Below are positions 31,626-42,600 of a DNA stretch of 64,000 nucleotides, piece after piece. The notes below the pieces were generated by a model. It was not told where the DNA came from, did no database searches, and saw only the letters and a list, made by a program, of their open reading frames with translations. Made by a program: the position numbers and the translations under genes. Positions within the stretch are counted from its first letter, which is position 1, and each line of letters opens with the position of its first letter. Origin of the DNA: CAWAMR01 sp963783095 (GTDB lineage: Bacteria > Planctomycetota > Planctomycetia > Gemmatales > Gemmataceae); contig CAWAMR010000003.1 in the NCBI GenBank assembly GCA_963783095.1, positions 992,001-1,056,000 on the forward strand. Direction: 5' to 3'.

Positions 31626-32900
31626 ATGTCACTGCTGGACAAAGTGACCTGCCCGCACTGCTGGGAGGTGTTTGAAACCCATTTGATACTTTGGATCAGC
31701 ACCCATCCCTCACTCGTTGGGGATCCGCGGATCCGCGAAGCTCAGAAACGGTTCCTGCCGACTCGATTCAACGCCGAAGGGCTTGCCTTGGACGAGATGA
31801 ATTCCCCCTGTCACCGGCTCGCCTGCCCAAAATGCCACTTAGAAATCCCGCGAGTCTTTACGGAGATGAACTCCTGGATCGTATCGATCATCGGTGCACC
31901 AGCCGCTGGCAAGTCGTTCTATCTCAGTGCATTGGCACACACCCTTCGAGATATTCTCCCGTCGCGTTTCGAGGTTTCGTTCACCGATAGCGATCCACTT
32001 CTGAATCGGAAGATCATTCATTACGAACAATCGCTGTTTGGAAATTCTAGGTCCGGAACCCTCACTCCTCTCGGGGAACTGATAGAGAAGACTCAACAAG
32101 GGAGGGATGGGGACGTGTACAACTTTGTTCGAAGTGGTAGTGTTGAGATCCAATACCCGCGACCATATATGTTTAATCTCTGCCCTAAGCCAAACCATCC
32201 GCGATTGGAGGATTCACCCTCGGCAGCCCATGTCTTGTGCTTGTATGACAATGCCGGCGAATCGTACTTGACGGGCAGTGACTCAACACTCAGCCCAGTC
32301 ACTCGTCACTTGGCCCACGCGAGTCTCCTGCTGTTCCTATTCGACCCAACACAGGATCACAATTTCCGCCAAGGATACCTAAATGAAAACGGGACACTGC
32401 CGACGGATGAACGCATTGTTCTCAGGCAGCAACAAACTATCCTCACCGAGGCGGCGAACCGCATCCGGCAATTGGCAAACCTTTCGACAATGGAGAAGCA
32501 CAATAAGCCCCTATTCGTCGTCGTCACCAAGAAAGATCTCTGGGGGCACCTTGTTCCAGCCATCGCACAGGCAAAACCGCTTCTTCTCACAGACAGGGCG
32601 GGGGTCGGCTATGTCAACGTCGATCATATCACTGCCGTGTCGGACGGTATCCGTGAGATGTTACTGAAGTTGTGCCCGGGCATGGTGGATGCGGCGGAGA
32701 CGTTTGCCCAATCTGTGATTTACGTCGGTGTGAGTTCTCTCGGTGCCAAGCCAACAATGGATGATTCCCAGTGGTGTATCCGCCCCAATGAGATCAGCCC
32801 GGTAGGTGTCGAAGCCCCGATTCTCTACGGATTGAATAAACTCTTGCCGGGATTGTTCCCTTCAGGACGCAAGTTGAATTCCAGAAACTTAGGGCAATAA
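31626..32900 (+). CDS. Zinc-ribbon TRAFAC-type GTPase (double-GTPase-like family)
   Basis: 425 residues. Cysteine pairs at 9/12 (CPHC) and 67/70 (CPKC) suggest a zinc ribbon ahead of the G domain. P-loop GAPAAGKS at 90-97; switch/G3 region LYDNAGESYL; G4 VVVTKKDLW. The domain resembles the double-GTPase families described with GAP1-N proteins in NTP-dependent conflict systems. Its stop is one base before the ATG of the GAP1-N-like gene, so the two are coupled. It probably acts as a GTP-controlled switch of the locus; what it senses is unknown. No frameshift. Confidence 0.75.
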   Translation: MSLLDKVTCPHCWEVFETHLILWISTHPSLVGDPRIREAQKRFLPTRFNAEGLALDEMNSPCHRLACPKCHLEIPRVFTEMNSWIVSIIGAPAAGKSFYLSALAHTLRDILPSRFEVSFTDSDPLLNRKIIHYEQSLFGNSRSGTLTPLGELIEKTQQGRDGDVYNFVRSGSVEIQYPRPYMFNLCPKPNHPRLEDSPSAAHVLCLYDNAGESYLTGSDSTLSPVTRHLAHASLLLFLFDPTQDHNFRQGYLNENGTLPTDERIVLRQQQTILTEAANRIRQLANLSTMEKHNKPLFVVVTKKDLWGHLVPAIAQAKPLLLTDRAGVGYVNVDHITAVSDGIREMLLKLCPGMVDAAETFAQSVIYVGVSSLGAKPTMDDSQWCIRPNEISPVGVEAPILYGLNKLLPGLFPSGRKLNSRNLGQ

Positions 32901-32901
32901 T

Positions 32902-34998
32902 ATGCCGCACGAACTTTTATACACCTCGGCAGTCCGTGGCCTGCACATGGGGACCGACGGATACTGTATCATTGCGGAAACTCCAGGCATTCCGAGGACG
33001 TTGGCGGCTCAACTCGAACGCCTGTCCGGTTATCGCCACCGAGTGAAAGGAAAGTCTCCCGATTTGGTGAACAACCCGGTCGCATTCTCGTATACGATAG
33101 TTGTCGCATCTGGAGTGCGTTACCATGTTGTCAGCCGCATTGCCGACGCCGGATTCGATCATACTCATCGAACCAACTACCTAGCTCATCACATTGCGCT
33201 CACAACAGACGAACTCCCAGCGGCTGGCCCTGCCTGGTTGTGTTTGCAAAGGCATGTTTTTCAAATGGTGTGGCCCCAAGATCGAAAGCCCATGCAGTTA
33301 CCGGGTAATCGCCGACTTCCCGGTGGCGATTTCATTCCCCATAAGTGCAATGTATGGGAGCGACTGGTCGGGGATGCAGGCTGGGCCGGCAAACTGGCCG
33401 AAACGTATTCTTCACGCGATCCAGTGCATATCCTTTACGAGCCAGGTCAGCCGGTCCTCGAATGCTTGTCGGAAGCGCTTGCTCTAGTCCCCTCTGCACA
33501 GAGATGGCGAGTTACGTTCAACACGTTTTTCACTGACGGCGGAGGGTCTGAATGCCAATGGCGATGCGTACTGGCCGATTCGCGCGAAGCAGATTCAGCA
33601 GTGACAGGCCGCCGTAGTCTAGTCATCCGGATAGATAAGCAGATGCCCGGTGAACCGGTGGGTGAGTTGGTCGACGCTGCCCGCACGGGAATTCTGCCTG
33701 TAGACTCACGCCCCGATGAAGAAAAACGCCCCCGGGCAAGAAGTTCCGCGCCTCGCGTCACGCGCCGCCACCGACCCATTCCTGACGAAGATAATGCGGA
33801 CGTTGCCCCGGAGGGTGGAATACACACCATAAACGAGTCCATAGCCACTGATACAACGAGCACTTCTCACCAAATCCTTTCCAGTGATTCTCGGGTGAAG
33901 ACCTTGATCCTGGGATTAGGATTAGGAGTGGGATTGACATTGGTTTGTACCACATTGCTTGAATTGGCAGTCGGCAGATCGATCCTCCGCCACTTCGGTG
34001 TGGAAAGCAAACCCGAGAAGGATTTGCGTCGGCTGCAAGCAGAATCCGCGAGCAAGTGGAGCGAAGAAAAAGCGGGTCTTGAGAAAGATTTCGCAAACGA
34101 GAAACTTCAAAGCCAGAAAACTCGAGGGTCATCTGAGATATTGTGGCGCAATCAAAAAGGGGATCTTGAAAAAAAATTCAAAGAAGAGGAACAAGCAATG
34201 CGCAACTTGTTCCAGGATTTCCTAACCAGTTGGGAAAATGATTTAATAGACGCCAAACAGGCTGAAGCAAATTTGAGAAATGCTTTAGCCGAATCTCAGA
34301 GACGACCCTTGGTGACACCAATCTCACTGGCATTAGGTCACCCGTATCATGTGCTGCCACCAAACACGAATGCTGTTATCGATTTGCTCATCCCGTCCGA
34401 ATGGGGAAAGAGGGACTTAAGAAACCAACAATCGATCGAAGTTCAATTGGGAAACGCGAAAGCAGGCACACTCAAATATGATGTGGGAACCGGGACTGTC
34501 AATCTAATCAATTCGGTTCAAACTTTGCCGCAATGGCTTTGGGCAGGGGCGGTTCTGAAAGTTACTGACAACAAAACTAATTCGACACAGTATTTTCAAC
34601 TAGCCGTTCCCCGCTCGATCACGTTCCCCTCAGACAAATCCGTAGCTACCCTGAATGTATTTGCGGAACTAAAGGACGACGCCAAGAACTGGCCCGCAAC
34701 TGCACAACTTGCCTTCGGTGGTAATGCGACAGTGAAGGTCGGGGACGAAGAATACCTATTGAGAGACCCTTCTCCGAATCCTGACTCTTACCCTACGGTG
34801 CTGTCCTACGCCGACCAAGAAGGAAGACTGACGATCGAATTGCAGATCAAGAAAGGTGAGATCTCACTACGCGTTGGAGGGAAGAATCCGGAAGCCCAAA
34901 AAAAGAAGGCGACTGTTACTTCCGTGGAAATTGTACCGGCAAAGCGACTTAAGGGACTGTCCGCGCAACCGGTGATTCTACGCATTCAACATCCATGA
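32902..34998 (+). CDS. GAP1-N-like GTPase-associated membrane protein
   Basis: 698 residues. The start HELLYTSAVRGLHMGTDGY, then ETPGIPRTLAAQLERLSGY, matches what I know of GAP1-N2-type (GTPase-associated protein 1) domains. A disordered charged linker, one membrane helix (about 333-352, LGLGLGVGLTLVCTTLLE), a long coiled coil rich in Glu/Lys, and a C-terminal beta-rich domain follow. Placed directly after the GTPase gene, as in known GTPase/GAP1 pairs. It is the likely partner or regulator of the GTPase at the membrane. The family call rests on motif memory and needs a profile search. Confidence 0.6.
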   Translation: MPHELLYTSAVRGLHMGTDGYCIIAETPGIPRTLAAQLERLSGYRHRVKGKSPDLVNNPVAFSYTIVVASGVRYHVVSRIADAGFDHTHRTNYLAHHIALTTDELPAAGPAWLCLQRHVFQMVWPQDRKPMQLPGNRRLPGGDFIPHKCNVWERLVGDAGWAGKLAETYSSRDPVHILYEPGQPVLECLSEALALVPSAQRWRVTFNTFFTDGGGSECQWRCVLADSREADSAVTGRRSLVIRIDKQMPGEPVGELVDAARTGILPVDSRPDEEKRPRARSSAPRVTRRHRPIPDEDNADVAPEGGIHTINESIATDTTSTSHQILSSDSRVKTLILGLGLGVGLTLVCTTLLELAVGRSILRHFGVESKPEKDLRRLQAESASKWSEEKAGLEKDFANEKLQSQKTRGSSEILWRNQKGDLEKKFKEEEQAMRNLFQDFLTSWENDLIDAKQAEANLRNALAESQRRPLVTPISLALGHPYHVLPPNTNAVIDLLIPSEWGKRDLRNQQSIEVQLGNAKAGTLKYDVGTGTVNLINSVQTLPQWLWAGAVLKVTDNKTNSTQYFQLAVPRSITFPSDKSVATLNVFAELKDDAKNWPATAQLAFGGNATVKVGDEEYLLRDPSPNPDSYPTVLSYADQEGRLTIELQIKKGEISLRVGGKNPEAQKKKATVTSVEIVPAKRLKGLSAQPVILRIQHP

Positions 34999-35022
34999 TT
35001 TCAGCAAAAAAGGATCTGAGAT

Positions 35023-36160
35023 ATGACGACAGACCCCATTTGGCTTTTCACGATGCCGGAGTTGCGAAAAGCCGTGCGCACCTTGGCGGAATTCGTGGTC
35101 GATGAGCGGACCGAACCCACCCCCGAAGTGGTTGATGCATTAAACATCTACAATTCCGCGTGCCAGCAGGTCAATGACCGCTTGGTAGAATGCAATCGAC
35201 TGTTAAGGTTGGGCCAGCGGTCAGAAGCTTTGCGCCAAGTGCAGATCGAACCAGACGTTTTCGATATGCACAAAGAGCTACAATTCGCAAATCGCGGGTG
35301 GTTGCCGGAAAAGTGCAAGAATTTCGACCTGTCAACTCCCCCTCGGCTGGACATGAGTGCCGCCAAATCGCTGAATGAAGCGTATAGTTTGGAAAACCAT
35401 CTGCAATTACTGCTGCGAGAGCACCGGATTTTGGCGCTTGAGTCGTGCCCCGATCCGAAGCCGAATTGTAGTGCTTCGCTTGATCCAAAAAGAGTCGAAA
35501 CGGGAAGCGTTTTGGCAGGACGACCTCGCTGCCTACGAACAGAAGCGGATCGATGAAATTCGCAAACAGATGGCTGGCTCGCACGCTAACGAAGACTGGG
35601 ATGCCATCCAAGATTTGCACAAGGAATCGACCACACCTTCTATCTGGCGAACTCCTTTTCCTCTCGATCTAGTGGACCAGATTAGACAGGCGCGCAAACG
35701 CCTCATGCACAAAGCGGCGAATGAAGGACTTCGGCCCCTGACGGACCAGCTTGCTCTTGCGATCGATGACGATCAAATTGATCGCGTCAAGAATTTGATT
35801 GGTAGAGCCGAGGCGCTGAAACAGAAATACGAACTTCCTGACGGCGGATCGCTGATGGCACCGTTCGACGGTGCCAGGCAATGGATTCGCGATCGCACGA
35901 AAAATCAAAAGAAGTGGCAACAGTTCCTGCAAGCGGTCGACACCTTGCGATTTGCTTTGAATGATGGTCTTGGGTGGGCCTATGTGCAAAAGTTGCATCT
36001 CGGGGTGCTCCAATACGGTTGGCCACTGCCGGATGACGTGGCCTACAAGTTTGCGCAAAGAGCGAAGTCGCGGCAAGGGTTATGGCTTTTCGGAGGCATC
36101 AGTTTGCTGGTGTCCGTGGCTATGATGATCGCAATCGTAGTATTCCGAAATAAATTCTAA
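35023..36160 (+). pseudogene. Helical membrane-anchored protein, one frameshift
   Basis: Two open frames (35023-35556, and the frame ending at 36160) join into one 378-residue protein if a single T is removed near 35468, giving REHRILALESCPDPKPN followed by VVLRLIQKESKREAFW. It is almost entirely helical and ends in one membrane helix (LWLFGGISLLVSVAMMIAIV). It lies 24 bases after the GAP1-N-like gene and 18 bases before the protease gene, so it belongs to the same operon. No domain recognised; it may be the adaptor of the GTPase pair. Confidence 0.65.
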
Positions 36161-36178
36161 CTTAAAGAAGACCAACCG

Positions 36179-37423
36179 ATGAGCCGATGGTGGATCCGCG
36201 ACCGTGGGAGAGAACTGGGTCCTTTCAGCCGTGAGGAAGTCCTCGAAATGAGGGCCACAGGCCAATTGCAAGGGTATCACCAGTGCTCACAGGACCGCCG
36301 GACGTGGATCGCGGTTGATGAAGACACCACTTTGTCACGACGGCGTAAAAATGCTCTGCCGGTCGATCCAACGACACCAGTAGCTAAAGATCGCCCCATA
36401 TTTGGGGTTAGGTTAACTCAGTTCAGGATATTGGTTGCTTCGATCGTCGCCGTAATCGTAGTTGGCACTACTACCACGCTGATTCTAATCCCACGTAAGT
36501 CTAGGCCGACACATACGCAACCTGCGTCAGCGCAGGGAGCGATCTCGCTCGCTGGGAAATCCGAGACGGAAAAGACTCGTTTGCTCGAGAATGCGGTCTG
36601 CTTAGTGATTCCAGGCCAAGTCGTGACCACTTCCGAGGGCAGAGTGCAGGAAGGGTACTACTTGCCCACAAAGATAGAGGCGAACGGCATCCATTATCGT
36701 GGCATGTCGGGAACCGGATTCGTGATCTCACCAAATGGATACATAATTACGAATCGCCACGTCATCAGCGCGTTCTCTGATTATGCCGAATCAGAGGTGA
36801 TAACCGCTTATGAGACCGTAAAGGGCTGGAAGAAAGTACGTCCCCAGCTATGGGTATTCTTCGGGATCGACGAAAAACACACCGCGACCCTCGAATATGA
36901 AAGTCCTGATTTCGACTTCGCTCTGCTGAAGATCGAATCACCTCGTCAGTCATATTTTGCACTGTGCGACTCATTGCCGGACACCATCCCTCTTTTGAAA
37001 GGGTTGGAAGCCGTTGGCTTCCCTGGAAAAGATAGTGAATCCATCGACTTTCGCAGCCAGGTCAATGAGGACATCCGCGAAGAAGAGGCTAAGCAGTCAG
37101 ATTTCCTGTTCAACTCGGTCCAGCAAGCGCTCCCTGGCGAAATATTCAAGGTTTCGAGTCGCTCGGGCCAATTGAATAAGCGACCCGAATTGAAGCAAAT
37201 GCGTATTTACGAGAAGGAAGGCTACGTCCTTCGACACAACGCACAGATATATCCAGGGAATTCTGGGGGCCCGCTCGTCGCAAAGGACGGTACTGTAATA
37301 GGGGTCAACACCTGGACGATAGAAAAAGACCCGGGGATTAGTTTTTCCCTTATGCTGCCGCAACTTCGGCGAGAACTCGACAAGCGGGTCAGCGGCATCG
37401 TATGGCGTCCTCACCCAGAATGA
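36179..37423 (+). CDS. Trypsin-like serine protease with GYF-like module
   Basis: 414 residues. The N-terminal 50-residue GYF_2-like module (RDRGRELGPFSREEVLEM, then TWIAVDED) is followed by a membrane helix (ILVASIVAVIVVGTTTTLIL) and a chymotrypsin-fold protease domain outside. Catalytic His near 193 in TNRHVISAF, Asp near 244 in DFDFALLKIE, Ser near 361 in GNSGGPLV. All three are present. No PDZ domain, unlike HtrA. Trypsin-like proteases are recurrent effectors of NTP-dependent conflict systems, which fits the neighbouring GTPase. The module is nearly identical to that of the next gene. Confidence 0.85.
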   Translation: MSRWWIRDRGRELGPFSREEVLEMRATGQLQGYHQCSQDRRTWIAVDEDTTLSRRRKNALPVDPTTPVAKDRPIFGVRLTQFRILVASIVAVIVVGTTTTLILIPRKSRPTHTQPASAQGAISLAGKSETEKTRLLENAVCLVIPGQVVTTSEGRVQEGYYLPTKIEANGIHYRGMSGTGFVISPNGYIITNRHVISAFSDYAESEVITAYETVKGWKKVRPQLWVFFGIDEKHTATLEYESPDFDFALLKIESPRQSYFALCDSLPDTIPLLKGLEAVGFPGKDSESIDFRSQVNEDIREEEAKQSDFLFNSVQQALPGEIFKVSSRSGQLNKRPELKQMRIYEKEGYVLRHNAQIYPGNSGGPLVAKDGTVIGVNTWTIEKDPGISFSLMLPQLRRELDKRVSGIVWRPHPE

Positions 37424-37508
37424 GCGGGTGAATCATTGCCATCTGTGTCGCAATATCATGATGTTCAGGATCAATCTTTAACTCTTCTAACGTTAAGGGG
37501 ACATACCG

Positions 37509-38291
37509 ATGAGCCGTTGGTGGATCCGCATTCGCGGGAGAGAAATGGGGCCGTTCAGCCATGAGGAAGTTCTCGAAATGAGGGCGACCGGCCAATTGCA
37601 AGACTTTCACGACATCTCTGAACATCGCCGGACCTGGATGTCGGTTGATGACTGGAACCGGAGCCGGCCTTTACAATGTAAAGATCCTTTTCCGGTCGCG
37701 CCGCCGACCCCAGTCGGTAACTACCAGTCTATCTTTGGGGTTAAGCTAACACAATTCAAGGTAATGGTTGCTTCGATCGTGGTGCTGATCGGGGTTGGCA
37801 GTTTGACGACACTAATTCTAGTTCTCCGTAAGTCGCCAAGCGAAATCGCCGTTACCAGGAAGCCCGACGAAAAAGCAGATTCGAACTTAACAAAGTTCCC
37901 CGAATCCGTCGCGCCGACGAAAGAAAAGAAAATACCAACGAAAGTGAATGCTCCCACCAAGATCACGCCATCGCCCAAGCCTATCCTTCCCCCTGCCGAA
38001 GATCCTGCCGTTGGTCAACGTCGCAGGGATCTCGCAGCAGCCGAACAATCGGTGAGGGAATGGGAGGAGACGATCCGCAGCTTGAAAACACAATTGTTGA
38101 AGGCAGCGGAAGACGTCGCAAAGGCGAAAATAAACACCGACAGGGCTCCTGAAGGATCCTTTGAAGAACGCCTTAGCATTCTTGCTGGCATCGCAGCGGG
38201 AATAGAGGCAACACGGTTGGCATCGCAACTTGATGACGCGCTATCCAAACTTCGGGCAGCCCGAAACCGCGTGAACCAGCTTCGGTATTAG
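37509..38291 (+). CDS. GYF-like module, membrane helix and coiled coil
   Basis: 260 residues. The first 50 repeat the GYF_2-like module of the protease (RIRGREMGPFSHEEVLEM, TWMSVDDW). A membrane helix (VMVASIVVLIGVGSLTTLIL), a Lys/Pro-rich spacer and a coiled coil (ERLSILAGIAAGIEATRLAS part) follow. The first 110 residues are so close to 36179-37423 that the two genes arose by duplication with exchange of the C-terminal part. Last gene of the locus; ribosome-binding site TTAAGGGG before the ATG. Probably competes for or shares the same partner. Confidence 0.75.
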   Translation: MSRWWIRIRGREMGPFSHEEVLEMRATGQLQDFHDISEHRRTWMSVDDWNRSRPLQCKDPFPVAPPTPVGNYQSIFGVKLTQFKVMVASIVVLIGVGSLTTLILVLRKSPSEIAVTRKPDEKADSNLTKFPESVAPTKEKKIPTKVNAPTKITPSPKPILPPAEDPAVGQRRRDLAAAEQSVREWEETIRSLKTQLLKAAEDVAKAKINTDRAPEGSFEERLSILAGIAAGIEATRLASQLDDALSKLRAARNRVNQLRY

Positions 38292-38443
38292 AGCTTGTTA
38301 TTTTGATGATTCTGGAGTTCAGCGCAGGCAAACTATGCTGACACGCCGTCGAGCCTTGATTTTGGGGTTGCGAGTTGGCAGTTGACCGGTCTATTGAAAG
38401 GATGCCAAAGTCCACAACCCCTTTACTTAGCCTTGACGGCTCG

Positions 38444-39262
38444 CTAGGTTCGCCACCGCGTGCTGCTCACGCCACTCGGAACTGACGGACTCGCAGGGTC
38501 CGAAAACTGAATGGGTTCATCGCCAAGCAGCGGTTTCATTACTCTTTGAGCATAGTTGACTATCCTTTCTATAACTGAATTGGCGCTATCGAAAGGAGGA
38601 TATACGTGGATTTCCGCTTTTGCCCCTTGAGCTTTGTTCTCATTGAATTCTTTCGGCTTCTTTAGTTCAATCACCTTACCGTTTTCGATTCCGAGTTGCC
38701 CTTGTTTGATGGCATTTAGGATCTGTCCGGCCATTGTGTCGATGGCTTTGTCAGCATAGAGTTGCTCACGGTCAACTTTAACTGATTTCAAGTGTTTTTT
38801 TATCAGTTGAAGCGATTTATTCTCGAGGTTCTCAGACAGCATATGGCGTTTTCCCGCCTTCTCGACAAAGACGCCAGACAGTAAATGATTTTTCCTAAGC
38901 GTCTCTGCAAAGTCAATAGCCTCTGGGATTTCCAAAGCTGCTGAAAGTACCTGTTTAGGTAAAGCCAGTCCATCAGGAGCCGGGGTTATCGGAGCTTTTC
39001 CTTTGTCTTTGCTCTTGTTGAATTCTGCCAGCGCTTGTTCAAAATCAGATTTTGATATGAAATGTGTTGTTACTTCGAATGTTGCGTCGTCACGGTGCCA
39101 ACCTTTCTTCCCTTCATAAATAAACTGTATTTGAGGAGGGTAGGAATTCGAAATATAAAGACTGCCTTTCTCACCGGCGATTTCGACCCGATACTTTCTT
39201 TCATTCAATTTTTCAGTGATCACTAATCTTGTTGCGGCGGCCTTTTGGTGTGTCTTTTCCAT
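38444..39262 (-). CDS. Hypothetical AT-rich protein, 272 aa
   Basis: Start MEKTHQKAAATR at 39262, with GGAG 10 bases upstream. Lys-rich and noticeably more AT-rich than the methylase-helicase gene that follows, suggesting separate transfer. Readable parts are a beta-rich first third (YRVEIAGEKGSLYISNSYP) and a helical middle (AIDTMAGQILNAIKQGQLG). No family recognised. It stands alone, opposite in direction to the GTPase locus. Confidence 0.55.
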   Translation of the reverse strand: MEKTHQKAAATRLVITEKLNERKYRVEIAGEKGSLYISNSYPPQIQFIYEGKKGWHRDDATFEVTTHFISKSDFEQALAEFNKSKDKGKAPITPAPDGLALPKQVLSAALEIPEAIDFAETLRKNHLLSGVFVEKAGKRHMLSENLENKSLQLIKKHLKSVKVDREQLYADKAIDTMAGQILNAIKQGQLGIENGKVIELKKPKEFNENKAQGAKAEIHVYPPFDSANSVIERIVNYAQRVMKPLLGDEPIQFSDPASPSVPSGVSSTRWRT

Positions 39263-39621
39263 TTTGAAACTCCATTCTTGAATCGGGTTGCTCAATCTAG
39301 TAATTGCCATATTATCATGAAAACTACGTCAAGAGTGTGAATATTTTGTTACAATGTTATGACAGATTTGTTACATCGCCGAATCTTGTTTGCTGCGAAT
39401 GCACTCTATGCACCATTAACCATTTAGAAAACAACAAGGAAGTCTAATAGCCGCGAAAAAAGAGGCACTTTATCAGCATCGATTACATTCTTCGACACGG
39501 TTGCGCTTGAATGGAAAAACAAGTGCATAAATCGCCTCATAGCAACTGGTGGAATTACCGCGCGACCTTCTACGGAAGGAAGGCTCGCTGATTAATGGCC
39601 AAACGATTCCACATGGCAATT
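39263..39621. other. AT-rich intergenic region
   Basis: No gene. Likely promoter region of the minus gene ending at 38444; a stretch with TTGTTACA and TATGACAGAT near 39348-39366 could contribute, but I cannot define boxes. It marks the change from AT-rich to GC-rich mobile DNA. Confidence 0.4.
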
Positions 39622-42600
39622 TCACAATGGCGGAAGCACATCGTCCTTGCGTTGCCGTTCCAGGGCGATGCGCTCCGGATACGTCATCGGTGGCTTCGTG
39701 GATGAATCATTGGAATCCGCTTTCGCCGGCATTCCCAACCCTTGGCCGGATGCGTCATCGGATTCGGACTGTGGAAGCATGGCCTCCGTCCGGCGGCGAA
39801 TGCGGGCCGTGACGGGCTCCTCGGCGGTGGATTGCTTCTGCCGGACACGCTGGGGCGCGGCTTCGACGTTATTTGCGGTCTTCAGTGCCTTGATCTTCTC
39901 GGCGAGTTCGGACACGTTCGGCTTGTGCTCGTCGCTTTGTGCCTGAGCCGTGGCGGAAAGCCCGGCTTTAAGCTGATCGCGGAGGGTGGTGAGTTCCGAC
40001 AAGTAGGCGTCGAGCAGGAACGGCTTGCCAAGGCGGGCCTGGTAATCGCGCAACTGGGACTCGGCGATGGCGACGTCTTGCCGGGTGCGTTCAATCTCTG
40101 TGCCGTAGCCGGTCGCGAGGCGTTCCAAGGCATTCAGCACGGCGCGCGGTCCCTGGTGTTCCCTTGAGAGCATGGATTGGCGGGTGATTGCGCCTTCGAG
40201 GTACACTTCCGGCGAAAACTGTGGATGCAGGACGATGCCGAAACGGAGTCCCCGGAAAATACCCACCGGCACACGGGTCGTCGCTTGGACGGTGTTCGGC
40301 AAGGTATCGAAGTGCTTGGCCAGCATGGCGGGCGCATCGTCGCGCGTCCAGGCACGCCTGCCGATCGTAACCGGGTCGCGGGCATGGGCGCTTGCCGTCG
40401 CTTCATCCTTCTCCAGTTTGCTGAGCCGCCCGTTCAGTTCGGCGATCCTGCTCGGCAAATCCCTCACGCTGCGGCGGGCAATGTATTGCTCATCCAGGTG
40501 GTTTTTCTGGAGCAGGTTCAGCCGCTGCAACTCGGCGTCGGCCTCGGCCAGCGTCAGAATCGCGGGATTGCCGGAAGCGATTGCCTTGACCTCGGCGTAA
40601 GAGAGTTCCTGCCCGCCGATGTCCTCGGCACGGCGCGCGGCGTTATCGCCCGTGATAACCTGGTTGATGAACCGGGCCTTGGTCTCTAAAGCCTGCCACA
40701 TATAGGCGTCGAACGACCCTTCGGTGACGTACCGGTAAATGGCCACTTCTTCGTTCTGGTTGCCCTGGCGCAGGATGCGGCCCTCGCGTTGCTCGACCTC
40801 GGCTGGTTTCCACGGTGCGTCCAAATGGTGCAGGGCGACCAGTCGTTTCTGGACATTGGTGCCGGTTCCCATCTTCTGCGTGCTCCCGATCAGCACTCGC
40901 ACGGAACCCTGCCGTACTTTCTCGAAGAGCGCCTGTTTCTTGGCATCCGACTCGGCCTCGCCCATAGCGGCAATCTGCTCTCGCGGGATGCCGTGGGCAA
41001 CCAGTTTTTCGATGATGTCCTGGTAAGGCGAATACCCCCATGCGGTCGGATTGACGCCCATGTCGCAGAAAATCATCTGCGTGCCACGTGTCGGCTCGGT
41101 GCGTCTCCACGTTTCAGTGACGTTCTCGACGAGGCGGTTGATCTTGGAATCGGGGAAGTCTGGTGCGGTGCTGGAAAGCATCCTTGCATCGCTGGCCAGC
41201 TTGCGGCCGTCGGTGGTGATGTTGAGCGCGTTATCGACGCGGGGGTCTACCTTCTGCGAGCGGAGCCGCTCGTAGCGTTCGACCAATTCCTGCTGGAGGG
41301 TGTGCTGTTCCTCGGACATCGGGCAGGCAACGACAATCGCCTTGCCATCCTGCAATCGGGGACGCGGCAGGTTCAACATCTCGGCGGTCTGCACGTCGGC
41401 AAACGCGCGGAACATCTGCTGGAGTTCCGGCAGATTGGTGAAGCGTGCAAAGCGGCTCCGGGGCCTCAGCGATGCCCCGTCGGGCGAGATTTCCATGGTG
41501 TCGATGACTTCGCCGAAAGTCGCGGCCCAGGCGTCGAAATGCTCGATGCCCCGGCTTCTCAATCCCTCGGGGTCGAGGAACCGCTGCATGGTGTACATTT
41601 CCATCATGGTGTTGGAAATCGGCGTGCCGGTGGCGAACGTCACCCCGTGGCCGGGATGCTGCTCGCTCAGGAATCGCGCTTTCATGTACACGTCGAAGGC
41701 CCGCTCGGAACCGCCGGTCTGGATGCCGGCAACGCGATCCATCTTGGTCGGCGTTTCCAGGTTCTTGAAGTAATGCGCTTCGTCGATGAACAGGTGATCG
41801 ACGCCAAGCTCATCGAATACCAGCCCGTCATCTTTTTTGTCTTCGGCAAGCAAATCCTTCAGCCGCTCGGCGCGTGCTTCCTTTTGTTTCTCAATCGTCT
41901 TCATGAGGTTGCGGTTGCCGCCCTTGGCCGAGGCGTGCTCGACCAACAACTGATCGTATTCGGCAATCTGCTCGCGCAGGAACTTCTCCTGGTACTCACG
42001 CGACATGCCGATACGCTCGAAGCTGCTGTGGGTGACGATGATGCCGTCCCACTCGCCGCTGGCAATCTTGGCGGTCAGCATCTTGCGGCGGTCGCGGGAA
42101 AGGTCCTCCTTGGCGGCAACCAGCAACCGCGCGTTGGGGTAAAGCTGCATGAATTCGCGTGCGAACTGTTCCAGTAAATGGTTCGGGACGACGAACATCG
42201 GCTTCTTGATAAGCCCGGCCTGCTTCATCTTCATGCCGGTTGCCGCCATCGTGAACGTCTTGCCGGCGCCGACGGCGTGGGCCAGCAACGTGTTACCCGA
42301 ACTCATGCCCCTCCACACGGCATCGTCCTGGTGGGGACGGAGCTTAATGGTCGTGTTCATGCCGGGATAGTCGAGGTGCGAGCCGTCAAACAGGCGGGGC
42401 CGCAAATTGTTGTAGGTGTCATTGTAGAGCCGTACCAAACGCTCGGTGCGCTGCGGGATCGGTGAATATCCAGGAGCGGAAACGCTCCTTGATGAGCTTC
42501 TGCTTCTCCCGCGCCGCCATCGTCGCTTCCTGGTTGACGATGCGTTCCTCGCGGTCGCCGTTCTGGATGATGTCGTAGATGGTTGGCATCTTCATGTTGA

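Noticed and set aside
40789..42177. 462-codon plus-strand open frame
   Set aside because: Antisense shadow of the intact helicase half; no domain and a GC-rich complement bias.
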